15,059 bases of DNA from CAYQQR01 sp964420035 (GTDB lineage Bacteria > Bacteroidota > Bacteroidia > Bacteroidales > SM23-62). The first letter of the stretch is position 1; every line of letters starts with the position of its first letter. Both the position numbers and the translations under genes were made by a program. The notes under the pieces were generated by a model, which did not search any database, was not told where the DNA came from, and saw only the letters and a program-made list of their open reading frames with translations. Location of the stretch: the NCBI GenBank assembly GCA_964420035.1, contig CAYQQR010000062.1:1-15059 (forward strand), given 5' to 3'. This document shows, piece after piece, positions 1 to 7,325 of the stretch.

Positions 1-3
1 CAC

Positions 4-48
4 AACAGCTCAAGCTGTTTTAATACCTCGTAGCTCTGCCGCGAGGTA
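4..48. repeat. Two adjacent hairpins at the left edge
   Basis: Two inverted repeats lie back to back. The first is AACAGC/GCTGTT (4-9 and 14-19, loop TCAA) and the second is TACCTCG/CGAGGTA (24-30 and 42-48, 11-nt loop). Neither is followed by a clear T-tract. They could be the terminator of a gene outside the window or the structured end of a mobile element lying to the left. The rest of 49-174 is AT-rich leader for the next gene, and I see no good TAnnTTTG box in it. Confidence 0.4.
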
Positions 49-174
49 GTTTATTCCTCTTCTGAATTGCACCGGTTTTTCATTTTCAGGATTATTCTTT
101 TTTATGCTGTCATGCTTAAGCCTTAAACCATCCTTCCTGAAAAGGGAGGGATTTACTTATTAAACACATCCGCC

Positions 175-2655
175 ATGAAAACGTTCAAGGAAATGAAATG
201 GATTTTACCGGTCCTGCTGTTCGGATTCCTTAATTCAAACAACCTGCAGGGTCAAAACGGTCCTTATCACTGTTTGATTTTTAATAATGATTGCATCTCA
301 TGTTCCAACCTTGCAGGCCTGGACTACACGATCTGCACGACCCGTGATCTGAGAGCCAGACGTTGCGATGTTCAAGGCGAATTAGGATATTCTTATGAAA
401 TGCAATGGCAGAAAAGAAGTGAAAATCAAATACCGGTAACATGGTATGATCTGACGGGTGAAACCAATATTGTTTATAACGTATCGGAGCCGGGGCATTA
501 CCGTTGTTACCTTAAAGAATACTTTTGGGGGGAATACCAGGGTGACTATTATACAGGAATAGTTAATATCCAGGTGGCGGGTTCGAAACCCTCTATTACC
601 GGTGGAACCATCGGAGATAAAACCTATTGCCATGGAGATAACGATAACTTTACCGTGACTGCCTCCGGCAGCTATATCAATTACCAGTGGCAGGTATCTA
701 CCGATGATGGGGCAAGTTGGGACAATATCAGCGAAGCCACCTCCAGCACGTACAACTATACAGCTGATGTCTCCCATGACGGAAATATTTATAAATGTTC
801 TGTATTCAATGCTTGTGGCACTGCAACGGCGCAAAGAGAGATCAACGTTACCGTTGAAACCGCTCCTTCCATTACAACCCAACCTTCCGACGCGGAAGCT
901 TGTCCGGAAGATCAAAAAGCTTTTTCCGTTGTTGCTTCCGGTACCAGTCCAAGCTACCAGTGGTATCACGATGATGTAATCATCAGTGGTGCTACATCCA
1001 GCACCTACACCGACTTTAACGTTCTGCCTTCCGATGCCGGGAACTATACCTGTGTCGTTTCCAATAATTGTGACTCAGTAACTTCCAGTATTGCAACTTT
1101 GACGGTAAACGACCCCTTGGCCTTATCTGCAGGGCCCTCGGATGAAACGGTATGCGACGGGGACAATGCCAGCTTTTCGGTGAGTGCCATCGGAACGGCA
1201 CCCATCACCTACCAGTGGCAGATAAGTGGGGACGGGGGTTCTACCTGGAGCGATATGACCGGCAAAACCAGCAGCACCCTGAACTTCACTGCAGATCTGG
1301 ATGATCATAACCATGCCATACGCTGCAAACTGGGAAACATCTGTACCAGTGCGCTATATACACAACCTGTAAAAGTCTATGTAAATCCATTGCCATCCGT
1401 ATCCCTGGGTCCGGATGTACATGTCTGTACCGGGGAATCGACCGTGCTAGATCCGGGCGGCGGATATAGCTCCTACAGCTGGAACACCGGTCCGTCCACC
1501 CGGACTATTCAGGTGAGTGAAGCCGGAACCTATACGGTGACCGTCACCGATGCCAATAACTGCGAGAACTCCGATGATATCCAGGTATTTCTCGATCCCA
1601 ACATTACCCCCGTGGATCTGGGCGATGACATCCATATTTGCCTGGGGGAGTCGGCCGACCTGGATCCGGGTGCAGACTACGACCAGTATACCTGGAGTAC
1701 CGATGCGACAACTCAATCGATAAATGCGACCGAAACCGGTACATACACCGTTACGGTAAAGAATAACAACTCGGTCTGTGAAGTAAGCGATAAAGTCCAT
1801 GTGAATGTACACGATCCATACAACGACCAGGAGCTGGGCGTGGTCACCGTGGATATCGAGTCGGGGGATAACCTGGTTATTTGGGAAAGAACCCCCGATG
1901 CTGGTATTGAATACTATAAGATCTACAGGGGAAATACCTTACTGGATAGCGTTTACAAAGATGAACCTTCGGAATATCAAGATGTAGGCACCTTTGATGA
2001 TGGTATTAGCTATCGCTATAAACTCACCATCATCGACACCTGCAACAACGAATCGGATTACAGTACCTCGCACAAGACCATGCACCTGACCGCCAGTGTG
2101 GGGACCGCCGGGGAGGTGAACCTGGAATGGAACCATTATGAAGGATTCGATGTAGACTGGTACTATATCTTCCGGAGCAATTCATTCGACAAGAATTTTG
2201 AAGTTTATGATTCCATCGAGTATGACATTACGACTACGGCAAAAACAGACTATGATCCTATTCCTCCCCCGGATACCAGTTATTACAGGATTGGGGTCAA
2301 GACCCCCAGAACTTTCTTTACCGATCTGAAGAAGGCCGGCAGCGGTCCCTATTCCTATTCCCTCTCCAACATCGAGGATAACCGGGCTTCGGCCACCTAT
2401 ATCCAAAGCCACGGGGTCCAGACCTTGCAGATCTACCCCAACCCCATGCAGAAAAGCTGCCTGATCCGCTTTGACAATCCCGGCGGCACAGCCCATAAAC
2501 TGCATTTGAGGGATATGAGTGGCAGAACAGTGCGGGTAGCCGACAATATCCGGTCGAAGGAATACAGGCTAAAACGAGGGGAATTGGCAGCAGGATTGTA
2601 TTTTATCGAAATCAGAGGGGATAAGGTGTTTAGGGGAAGGGTGGTAATAGAGTAA
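175..2655 (+). CDS. Secreted multi-domain Ig/PKD-like/Fn3 protein with T9SS type A sorting domain
   Basis: This 826-residue protein is very probably surface-exposed or secreted. Residues 1-27 form a Sec signal peptide with a hydrophobic core (WILPVLLFGFL). A Cys-rich region (33-134) is followed by three Ig-like domains (about 138-227, 230-312 and 314-403) with the typical YQW...Y.C pattern. Next come two related repeats (405-475 and 478-546) of the type found in gliding-motility-associated proteins, each starting with a LG.D...C.GES motif. Two fibronectin-III-like segments (about 550-636 and 640-735) precede the C-terminal domain (751-826), which starts with IYPNP and ends with GLYFIEI...G.VVIE, the hallmark of T9SS cargo. 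No enzyme domain is visible, so adhesion or matrix binding is an inference. An in-frame ATG at 193 is an alternative start that would shorten the n-region. The gene stands alone on the plus strand and converges on the reductase gene downstream. Confidence 0.9.
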   Translation: MKTFKEMKWILPVLLFGFLNSNNLQGQNGPYHCLIFNNDCISCSNLAGLDYTICTTRDLRARRCDVQGELGYSYEMQWQKRSENQIPVTWYDLTGETNIVYNVSEPGHYRCYLKEYFWGEYQGDYYTGIVNIQVAGSKPSITGGTIGDKTYCHGDNDNFTVTASGSYINYQWQVSTDDGASWDNISEATSSTYNYTADVSHDGNIYKCSVFNACGTATAQREINVTVETAPSITTQPSDAEACPEDQKAFSVVASGTSPSYQWYHDDVIISGATSSTYTDFNVLPSDAGNYTCVVSNNCDSVTSSIATLTVNDPLALSAGPSDETVCDGDNASFSVSAIGTAPITYQWQISGDGGSTWSDMTGKTSSTLNFTADLDDHNHAIRCKLGNICTSALYTQPVKVYVNPLPSVSLGPDVHVCTGESTVLDPGGGYSSYSWNTGPSTRTIQVSEAGTYTVTVTDANNCENSDDIQVFLDPNITPVDLGDDIHICLGESADLDPGADYDQYTWSTDATTQSINATETGTYTVTVKNNNSVCEVSDKVHVNVHDPYNDQELGVVTVDIESGDNLVIWERTPDAGIEYYKIYRGNTLLDSVYKDEPSEYQDVGTFDDGISYRYKLTIIDTCNNESDYSTSHKTMHLTASVGTAGEVNLEWNHYEGFDVDWYYIFRSNSFDKNFEVYDSIEYDITTTAKTDYDPIPPPDTSYYRIGVKTPRTFFTDLKKAGSGPYSYSLSNIEDNRASATYIQSHGVQTLQIYPNPMQKSCLIRFDNPGGTAHKLHLRDMSGRTVRVADNIRSKEYRLKRGELAAGLYFIEIRGDKVFRGRVVIE

Positions 2656-2670
2656 TGTTCGCCCTGAGAA

Positions 2671-2711
2671 GTTCCTTGGTTCCCTGCCCGGCAGGCAGGG
2701 AACCAAGGAAC
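2671..2711. terminator. Perfect 18-bp inverted repeat between convergent genes
   Basis: The arm GTTCCTTGGTTCCCTGCC (2671-2688) pairs without mismatch with 2694-2711 across a 5-nt loop (CGGCA). The hairpin fills the gap between two convergent stop codons, and its last base is the first plus-strand base of the reductase stop codon (2711-2713). Its position suggests a bidirectional terminator, but neither side carries a U-tract. A dispersed palindromic repeat element or an RNA-stabilising 3' stem is therefore also possible. Confidence 0.6.
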
Positions 2712-3376
2712 TATCCTTCAATGACAACGGTATCCGGCTTCGCCCCCAGTTCTTTTAGCGCGGAAGTGACCGCGTCATTAAAAGCCGGGGGGCCGCAAAC
2801 ATAAAAGTGTTGTTCAAAGTTGTCGATCTGCTGCTGAAGGAAATCCTTATCGATCATACCGTTATGATAGGTATCTGATTTCCCGTCCGTGATGGTATTG
2901 ATGAAGTTATCCCCCAGTTTTTGCTCCAGTTCTTCTTTCAGAATGATATCCTTTTCTGTTTTATTGGAAAAGATCAGTTTGTTCCCTTCCAGTCTCTTTT
3001 CCTTATATAAATGGCGGAAAATCGCAATAAAGGGGGTAATGCCCGCTCCGCCGGCTATAAAGACCCCCGTACCCTTATACCGGATGGCCCCCCAGGCCTC
3101 CCGTATGATCAGTTCATCCCCTTGTTGCAGGCTGTCGAGTTCCCTGGTCACCCCGTCGTGACCGGGATAGATCTTTATGGTGAATTCCAGGAAGGGATCT
3201 TCATTCAAACCGGTAAAGGTGAAGGGATTCTTTTTATCCCTGAATTCAGGCTTGTTGATGGAAACCCCGGTGGCCTGACCGGGGACAAAGGTGTAACCGT
3301 CCGGCTTCTCCACCTTAAAGCTTTTGACATCATGGGTTATCTCGTCGACCTGAAGAATTCTGACAATTTTTTCCAT
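2711..3376 (-). CDS. FAD/NAD(P)H-dependent reductase of the ferredoxin-NADP reductase family
   Basis: The 221-residue protein consists of an FAD-binding beta-barrel (about 1-98) followed by a nucleotide-binding domain (about 104-221). Visible motifs are NPFTFT at 50-55 in the place of the family RxYS flavin motif, HDGVTREL at 73-80 for the FAD phosphates, GGAGITPF at 109-116 for NAD(P)H, and YVCGPPAF at 192-199 near the C-terminus. It has no 2Fe-2S or globin domain, so it should pass electrons between NAD(P)H and a separate partner such as ferredoxin or flavodoxin. There is no signal peptide, so it acts in the cytoplasm. The length fits short stand-alone flavodoxin/ferredoxin reductases. The natural partner is not encoded nearby. 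The lipoprotein gene lies upstream in the same direction, separated by the 8-bp repeat array. Confidence 0.85.
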   Translation of the reverse strand: MEKIVRILQVDEITHDVKSFKVEKPDGYTFVPGQATGVSINKPEFRDKKNPFTFTGLNEDPFLEFTIKIYPGHDGVTRELDSLQQGDELIIREAWGAIRYKGTGVFIAGGAGITPFIAIFRHLYKEKRLEGNKLIFSNKTEKDIILKEELEQKLGDNFINTITDGKSDTYHNGMIDKDFLQQQIDNFEQHFYVCGPPAFNDAVTSALKELGAKPDTVVIEG

Positions 3377-3441
3377 GGCAGTCTTTTAACATTTTAACAA
3401 CTTTAAGTGAACCATGTTCAAATAATCGTTTAAGCAATAAA

Positions 3442-3589
3442 GTCTCATTGTCTCTTTGTCTATAAACTTTGTGAGACGTCGAGACGCTGAGACGCTGAGA
3501 CGTCGAGACGCTGAGACGTCGAGACGCTGAGACGTTGAGACGCTGAGACGTTGAGACGCTGAGACGTTGAGACGCTGAGACGTCGAGAC
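3442..3589. repeat. 8-bp tandem repeat (GAGACGNN) with inverted-orientation leader units
   Basis: From 3473 to 3584 there are 14 consecutive 8-bp units of the form GAGACGCT, GAGACGTC or GAGACGTT, then a partial GAGAC ending at 3589. Types largely alternate (CT with TC, then CT with TT). On the left, 3442-3465 holds three units in the same 8-bp phase but with the opposite strand sense (GTCTCATT, GTCTCTTT, GTCTATAA). The array abuts the stop codon of the DUF6340-type lipoprotein gene, whose TAG lies at 3589-3591. On the minus-strand transcript, GUCUC units would be followed by GAGAC units 8 nt apart, so a stem-loop can form. The rest of the gap (3377-3441) is AT-rich leader of the reductase gene without a clear promoter. 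Confidence 0.92.
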
Positions 3590-4605
3590 TACTCTCCGAG
3601 CTGTTCCTCCAGCCTTCTCCGCTCATTGATCCTCCGGGTGAGAATATAGCCGTAATCCCTGGACCGTCTGTTGCCGTATCGGCCCCAGGCATCGGAGGCC
3701 CATTGTTTGGCTGTTTCCAGGTGGCCCAGTATCTCATACACCACGGCCAGGTTGTGGGCGGCCCGGCCCTTGGTCTTGATATGCCCGGTCTCGACGGCTT
3801 TCTCCAGGGCTGCGATGGCCCGGTCCCAGTCGTTGACCTCCATCATACGTGCACCCTCGGCCAGATAGGGATTGCCTTTGGATCTTTTGAAATAGTCCCT
3901 GTCGATCCGTACCCAGGAGGGGGTGATCCTTTCCCCATAGACCATGCCGGCTGCAAAGCTTGCTTCATTGATGGCATCATTCTTATTGAGCAAGGTCCCG
4001 ACTGCCGCTGCAATGGAATTACCGCCGGTTTCCCAATGTTCCCTGTGGGAAAAGTGGTACTGGTCCATGATGTTCCGGTCGCTGGGATCGTAGAGCCTGA
4101 AGCCGCAATTCACCGTAGCCAAACCACGGGCATAGATCTGAATACCCTTGTCCCCGCCGGTCCGGGTCCCGTTGGTCACGATAAAGTCGGAATCATAGGT
4201 TTCCAGCGACACCAGGGCATTCACATCGTATTTTTTGCAAAGCTGATCGACCTTGCCCCAGTCCAGCGGTTCGGGGAAAGTGCTGCCCGACCCGGAACCT
4301 TTCATTTTTTCCGTAGTCCGGGTCACGTTGTAACGGGTTGAATTCTGCAAGCTATGATTCAAACCGTCAATCACTACCTGCGTTGCCAGTTTGTCCTGGC
4401 GCACTCCCTCGCCTGTAAGGATCCCTTCCAGCAGGTTCAAATTTTCCTTTTCAGGTACCGACCGGTCGATGATGGCCAGGTTCCTGATATGATGCGGTAT
4501 GCTGTAGGGTGCCGGAACCTGGGCGTCGAAATAAATGTGGCGGGTTCCGGCGCATCCGGAAAGGATCAGCAAAACCGGGAAGAAGAAGATGGAAAGTTTT
4601 TTCAT
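3589..4605 (-). CDS. Lipoprotein, DUF6340-like, with C-terminal TPR region
   Basis: The 338-residue precursor carries a lipoprotein signal peptide ending in the lipobox LSGC, with Cys18 as the lipidated residue, so it should sit in a membrane facing the periplasm or cell surface. The body (about 25-240) resembles the Bacteroidota family DUF6340: an N-terminal segment like VPAPYSIPHHIRNLAIIDRS and a middle part with ALVSLETYDSDF and an RLYDP segment. Residues about 245-312 read as a TPR-like helical pair (YLAEGARMMEVNDWDRAIAA and AAHNLAVVYEILGHLETAKQ). The biochemical role of the family is not known to me. The family call comes from memory of its pattern rather than a search. The ATG start is well placed for the signal peptide. 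The C-terminus (RRLEEQLGE) ends exactly where the 8-bp repeat array begins, so the array may have expanded up to or into the original 3' end. Confidence 0.85.
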   Translation of the reverse strand: MKKLSIFFFPVLLILSGCAGTRHIYFDAQVPAPYSIPHHIRNLAIIDRSVPEKENLNLLEGILTGEGVRQDKLATQVVIDGLNHSLQNSTRYNVTRTTEKMKGSGSGSTFPEPLDWGKVDQLCKKYDVNALVSLETYDSDFIVTNGTRTGGDKGIQIYARGLATVNCGFRLYDPSDRNIMDQYHFSHREHWETGGNSIAAAVGTLLNKNDAINEASFAAGMVYGERITPSWVRIDRDYFKRSKGNPYLAEGARMMEVNDWDRAIAALEKAVETGHIKTKGRAAHNLAVVYEILGHLETAKQWASDAWGRYGNRRSRDYGYILTRRINERRRLEEQLGE

Positions 4606-4630
4606 GATCTCTGGATCTTGTGGTTTTATT

Positions 4631-4638
4631 CAAAAATA
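4631..4638 (-). promoter_or_regulatory. Candidate -7 box for the DUF6340-like lipoprotein gene
   Basis: On the minus strand 4638-4631 reads TATTTTTG, an exact match to the Bacteroidota -7 consensus TAnnTTTG, and it lies 25 nt before the ATG at 4605. A TTG at the expected -33 position is not seen, so the site rests on one box in AT-rich DNA. The remainder of the divergent gap (4639-4849) shows no strong box for the plus-strand gene. The best there is GTAATTTG at 4815-4822, with one mismatch. Confidence 0.35.
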
Positions 4639-4849
4639 GGAAAAACCCGGTATAATTCATTCTTTAAATTCCTATCTGTTAGACTTTAATTGGATAATTA
4701 CCTAACTTGTATCAATCAGATTTATCCCACCTCTTTGAGCCATGAGAGCGCTATCTCTAATTCTAACCGGAATCCATTCCCCGGTGGTTTTCAGTAAAGT
4801 GCCGGACCGTTTCCGTAATTTGTACCCATAACTAAATGAAAAACCGCTT

Positions 4850-5926
4850 ATGAGACCTGTTATATGTTTTCTTTCTTTTCTGCTAATGATATTTTTTGCA
4901 AAAACGGCGGCATACGCTCAAAATGAACGGTCGCTCAGAGAAACCTTCGATTTTTACGTGGAATCAGTACAGAATAAGCAACTGGAAATTCTGTTTTCAA
5001 TCATTTCCGATCAACCGGATTTCTTATTTATCACTGCACAGGGTGAATTGATCCAAACCCGGAAAGGTTATTATACATTTCATGAACAATGGTTCGGGGA
5101 CGACCAGTGGGAAATGCCTGTGGAATTGATCTCGGTTGAAGAAGGGGATGAACTGGGATACACCCATGCTATCTTTTACTATCGGACCCGCCTGAAAGAT
5201 GGACGTAATTATCATCTGGATTCATATTTCACCCTTATCTACCGGAAAGAAAACGGAATTTGGAAAGTAATCGGGGATGTTTGCTCCCCGGTTGAAAGAT
5301 ATTTTACTTCAGATACGGCAAACACAAAGTATTCCGAAAAACAGGAATATCTTTTTGAGACCATGCATAATAGAAGAACGGTAAGAAAATATAAGAGTAC
5401 ACCGGTACCCGGGAACCATATTATCAGGATACTGGATGCCGCCAGAATGTGTCCCACGGCCGGCAACCAGCAGCCATGGAAATTCCTTGTTGTCAGAAAC
5501 AGGGAGAAACTGGATCAACTCAAGAAAGAAGCAAACAATTGGTTCATGGAAAGATATATGGAGAATGGCCCGGACGATCCCCGTGAGATCGATAAAATTA
5601 AAAGCCGCGCCGGAACGATGATCTCCAATGCCCTTTCAGCACCGGTATATGTAGCGGTTTTGGTGGACAAAAACACGAAATACAGTGATTATATCATACA
5701 CGACGGTTCCCTGGCCGCGGGTTATTTGATGATCGCGGCCAGGTCGCTGGGCTACGGTACCGGTTTCTTTACCTCTTTTTTCCCCGGTGAGAAAATGAAA
5801 ACTTTTTTCAACATCCCTGATCACTATCAATTGATCTGCTTTACCCCCATTGGTGTTCCGGAAGACTGGCCCGAGACCCCCGGTAAAAAAGACATGGATG
5901 AGATTATCGTATGGGAGGAATTTTGA
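4850..5926 (+). CDS. Exported NTF2-like / nitroreductase fusion protein
   Basis: The 358-residue protein has three parts. Residues 1-24 are a Sec signal peptide, with probable cleavage after AYA. Residues about 26-150 look like an NTF2/SnoaL-like fold (a helix with RETFDFYVESVQNKQLEILF, then strands ending in NYHLDSYFTLIYRKENGIWK and VIGD). Residues about 167-358 are an FMN-dependent nitroreductase: RRTVRKY at 175-181 and PTAGNQQPWKF at 202-212 are the flavin-binding signatures, and FTPIGVPEDWPE at 331-342 is the usual C-terminal strand. Nitroreductases normally work in the cytoplasm with NAD(P)H, so a Sec-exported copy fused to an NTF2-like domain is unusual. The electron donor and substrate cannot be told from sequence. 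An out-of-frame ATG at 4836 opens a five-codon ORF (MKNRL) whose stop overlaps this gene's ATG (ATGA at 4850), so coupling is possible. A small secreted-protein gene follows after 45 bp in the same direction. Confidence 0.85.
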   Translation: MRPVICFLSFLLMIFFAKTAAYAQNERSLRETFDFYVESVQNKQLEILFSIISDQPDFLFITAQGELIQTRKGYYTFHEQWFGDDQWEMPVELISVEEGDELGYTHAIFYYRTRLKDGRNYHLDSYFTLIYRKENGIWKVIGDVCSPVERYFTSDTANTKYSEKQEYLFETMHNRRTVRKYKSTPVPGNHIIRILDAARMCPTAGNQQPWKFLVVRNREKLDQLKKEANNWFMERYMENGPDDPREIDKIKSRAGTMISNALSAPVYVAVLVDKNTKYSDYIIHDGSLAAGYLMIAARSLGYGTGFFTSFFPGEKMKTFFNIPDHYQLICFTPIGVPEDWPETPGKKDMDEIIVWEEF

Positions 5927-5971
5927 ACCAAAGCTGTGTTATTTTATCTATTATCAATATGTTCCATATCA

Positions 5972-6445
5972 ATGAAAAAAATCTTATTATTTATTATTCT
6001 TCATATCTTTTGCCTGAATATTCATTCCCAGGAAGCTGTCACTGACGGCCCTTTTATACCTGTTGACAATCATATCGGAGGAGAGGTAATATTTGAACTC
6101 TCTCCCAACCTTGTTATTCCGGCGGAAGGTCAAGATGCCATTGCCGGTGGGATGAACCTGCAGATCTTTGTCTTCAGGAAGGTAAGCCTGAACGGCAACC
6201 TTGTGATCGGCAAGGATTATCTGCATTTCGGACCGGGTATCATTGCCATGCCCGTAAGGCTCCTGAGTGGCTGGATGAGAGGAGATTTTATTTCGGTTTC
6301 TATTTCCCGGGATGATGATGCATTCCGGCTATGGGTTTTTATCAAAGATATTTTTGCGTCACCTCAACCGGAAAAGCTTTACCATGCCGGGGATAGATGC
6401 TTTTCATTTATCAATACACTTCAGGCACAAAGGTCTGCTCCGTGA
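5972..6445 (+). CDS. Small predicted secreted protein of unknown function, 3' end possibly decayed
   Basis: I chose the ATG at 5972 because it begins a clear Sec signal peptide (MKKILLFIILHIFCLNIHSQ). An upstream in-frame start near 5936 would only add a poor n-region. The 157-residue product has alternating hydrophobic strands (GGEVIFEL, MNLQIFVF, VSLNGNLVIG, YLHFGPGIIAMPVRLL) that recall part of an outer-membrane beta-barrel, but I do not recognise the family. After about residue 95 the sequence loses this pattern, becoming rich in D, R and mixed residues, and the frame runs 35 bp into the end of ppk2 on the other strand. This may mean that a longer gene lost its true end. It lies 45 bp after the nitroreductase gene and may be co-transcribed with it. 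Confidence 0.5.
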   Translation: MKKILLFIILHIFCLNIHSQEAVTDGPFIPVDNHIGGEVIFELSPNLVIPAEGQDAIAGGMNLQIFVFRKVSLNGNLVIGKDYLHFGPGIIAMPVRLLSGWMRGDFISVSISRDDDAFRLWVFIKDIFASPQPEKLYHAGDRCFSFINTLQAQRSAP

Positions 6446-7265
6446 TCGGCGGACGGACATAACCTTCCCTGGTGATATGGGGCAATTTGATCTTTTTCTT
6501 TTTGACTTCTTCGTAAGGGATCATGGACAGGAAGTGATGTATGCAGTTTAGGCGGGCCCTGCGTTTATCGTCGGCATGTACCACGTACCAGGGAGAAATC
6601 TTGGTGTCGGTGTAGGCAAACATCTCGTCCTTGGCCTTCGAATATTCCACCCAGCGTGCCCTGGATTCCAGGTCCATCTCACTGAACTTCCATCGCTTCA
6701 GCGGATTATTAATGCGTTCTTCAAATCGTTTCTCCTGCTCTTCATCACTTACCGAGAACCAGTACTTGATCAGGATGATCCCGGAATGGATGAGCATTTC
6801 TTCAAACCGGGGGCAGGAACGAAGAAAATCCCAGTACTCTTCATCCGTGCAAAATCCCATGACCTTTTCCACCCCGGCCCGGTTGTACCAGCTCCGGTCA
6901 AACAGGACGATCTCCCCTGCAGCGGGCAGATGGGACACGTAGCGCTGGAAGTACCACTGGGTCCTTTCTCTTTCGGTGGGTACCCCCAGGGCCACGATCC
7001 GCGCGACCCTCGGATTCAACCGCTGGGTGATCCGCTTGATCACCCCGCCTTTCCCGGCCGCATCCCTGCCTTCAAACAGAACCACCACCCGGGTACCACT
7101 GTCTTTTACCCATTCGTGCATTTTGACCAGCTTCGTCTGAAGCTTTTCCAGTTCCTTGAAGTAAAACTTCTTTTTCAGTTTTTCCTGAGAAGTGTTTGAA
7201 GTTTCTTTGCCTAAAGAAGGACCGGGTGTTTTTCCCTTATTCGATTGATTGTTTTTGGAGCCCAT
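6411..7265 (-). CDS. ppk2: Polyphosphate kinase 2 (polyphosphate:nucleotide phosphotransferase)
   Basis: This cytoplasmic enzyme transfers phosphate between inorganic polyphosphate and nucleoside di- or monophosphates. Its PPK2-family motifs are complete: Walker A GRDAAGKGG (66-74), Walker B region LFDRSWYNRAGVE (121-133), RERTQWYFQRYVSHLP (99-114) and the lid segment NPLKRWKF...RW (187-205). At 284 residues with one kinase domain it fits the single-domain class I enzymes, which often act on ADP or GDP. The exact substrate cannot be settled by eye. An N-terminal basic, low-complexity tail (1-32) precedes the domain. I chose the ATG at 7265 over an in-frame TTG at 7280, because the predicted promoter (7285-7315) would place the transcript start at about the TTG. 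The gene follows the CotH gene in the same direction after a gap of 60 bp. Confidence 0.93.
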   Translation of the reverse strand: MGSKNNQSNKGKTPGPSLGKETSNTSQEKLKKKFYFKELEKLQTKLVKMHEWVKDSGTRVVVLFEGRDAAGKGGVIKRITQRLNPRVARIVALGVPTERERTQWYFQRYVSHLPAAGEIVLFDRSWYNRAGVEKVMGFCTDEEYWDFLRSCPRFEEMLIHSGIILIKYWFSVSDEEQEKRFEERINNPLKRWKFSEMDLESRARWVEYSKAKDEMFAYTDTKISPWYVVHADDKRRARLNCIHHFLSMIPYEEVKKKKIKLPHITREGYVRPPITEQTFVPEVY

Positions 7266-7284
7266 AGCGATACTTAACAATATA

Positions 7285-7315
7285 TAAATGTAATAAAAGC
7301 TTGAGCATCAGTCAA
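7285..7315 (-). promoter_or_regulatory. Candidate Bacteroidota-type promoter for ppk2
   Basis: On the minus strand a TTG (7315-7313) is followed after 20 bp by TACATTTA (7292-7285). This is close to the Bacteroidota pattern TTG-N19-21-TAnnTTTG, with only the last base off. It sits in the short gap between the CotH stop and the ppk2 ATG, so ppk2 probably has its own promoter besides any read-through. Confidence 0.45.
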
Positions 7316-7325
7316 TATATACAAT

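Noticed and set aside
126..151. Stem of CCTTCC with GGGAGG before the first gene as a riboswitch-like element
   Set aside because: The stem has only six pairs including one G-U, with no conserved core, and lies too far from the ATG to act as a ribosome binding site.
382..969. 195-codon minus-strand frame opposite the Ig-like domain gene
   Set aside because: It is a shadow of the repeated Ig-like domains with no signal peptide or motif.
3473..3589. Possible CRISPR array
   Set aside because: Units are 8 bp with no spacers and there are no cas genes.
3330..3737. Minus-strand frame translating the 8-bp array into a VSTSQRLSV-like repeat peptide
   Set aside because: Eight bases times three gives a 24-bp period that stays open in every frame. 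The frame starts inside the lipoprotein gene and ends inside the reductase gene, so the peptide is a by-product of the repeat.
3703..4341. 212-codon plus-strand frame opposite the DUF6340-like lipoprotein gene
   Set aside because: It is antisense to a gene with signal peptide, lipobox and TPR region, and has no recognisable domain.
6576..7199. 207-codon plus-strand frame opposite ppk2
   Set aside because: It lies antisense to all conserved PPK2 motifs and is His/Pro/Gly-rich without a domain.
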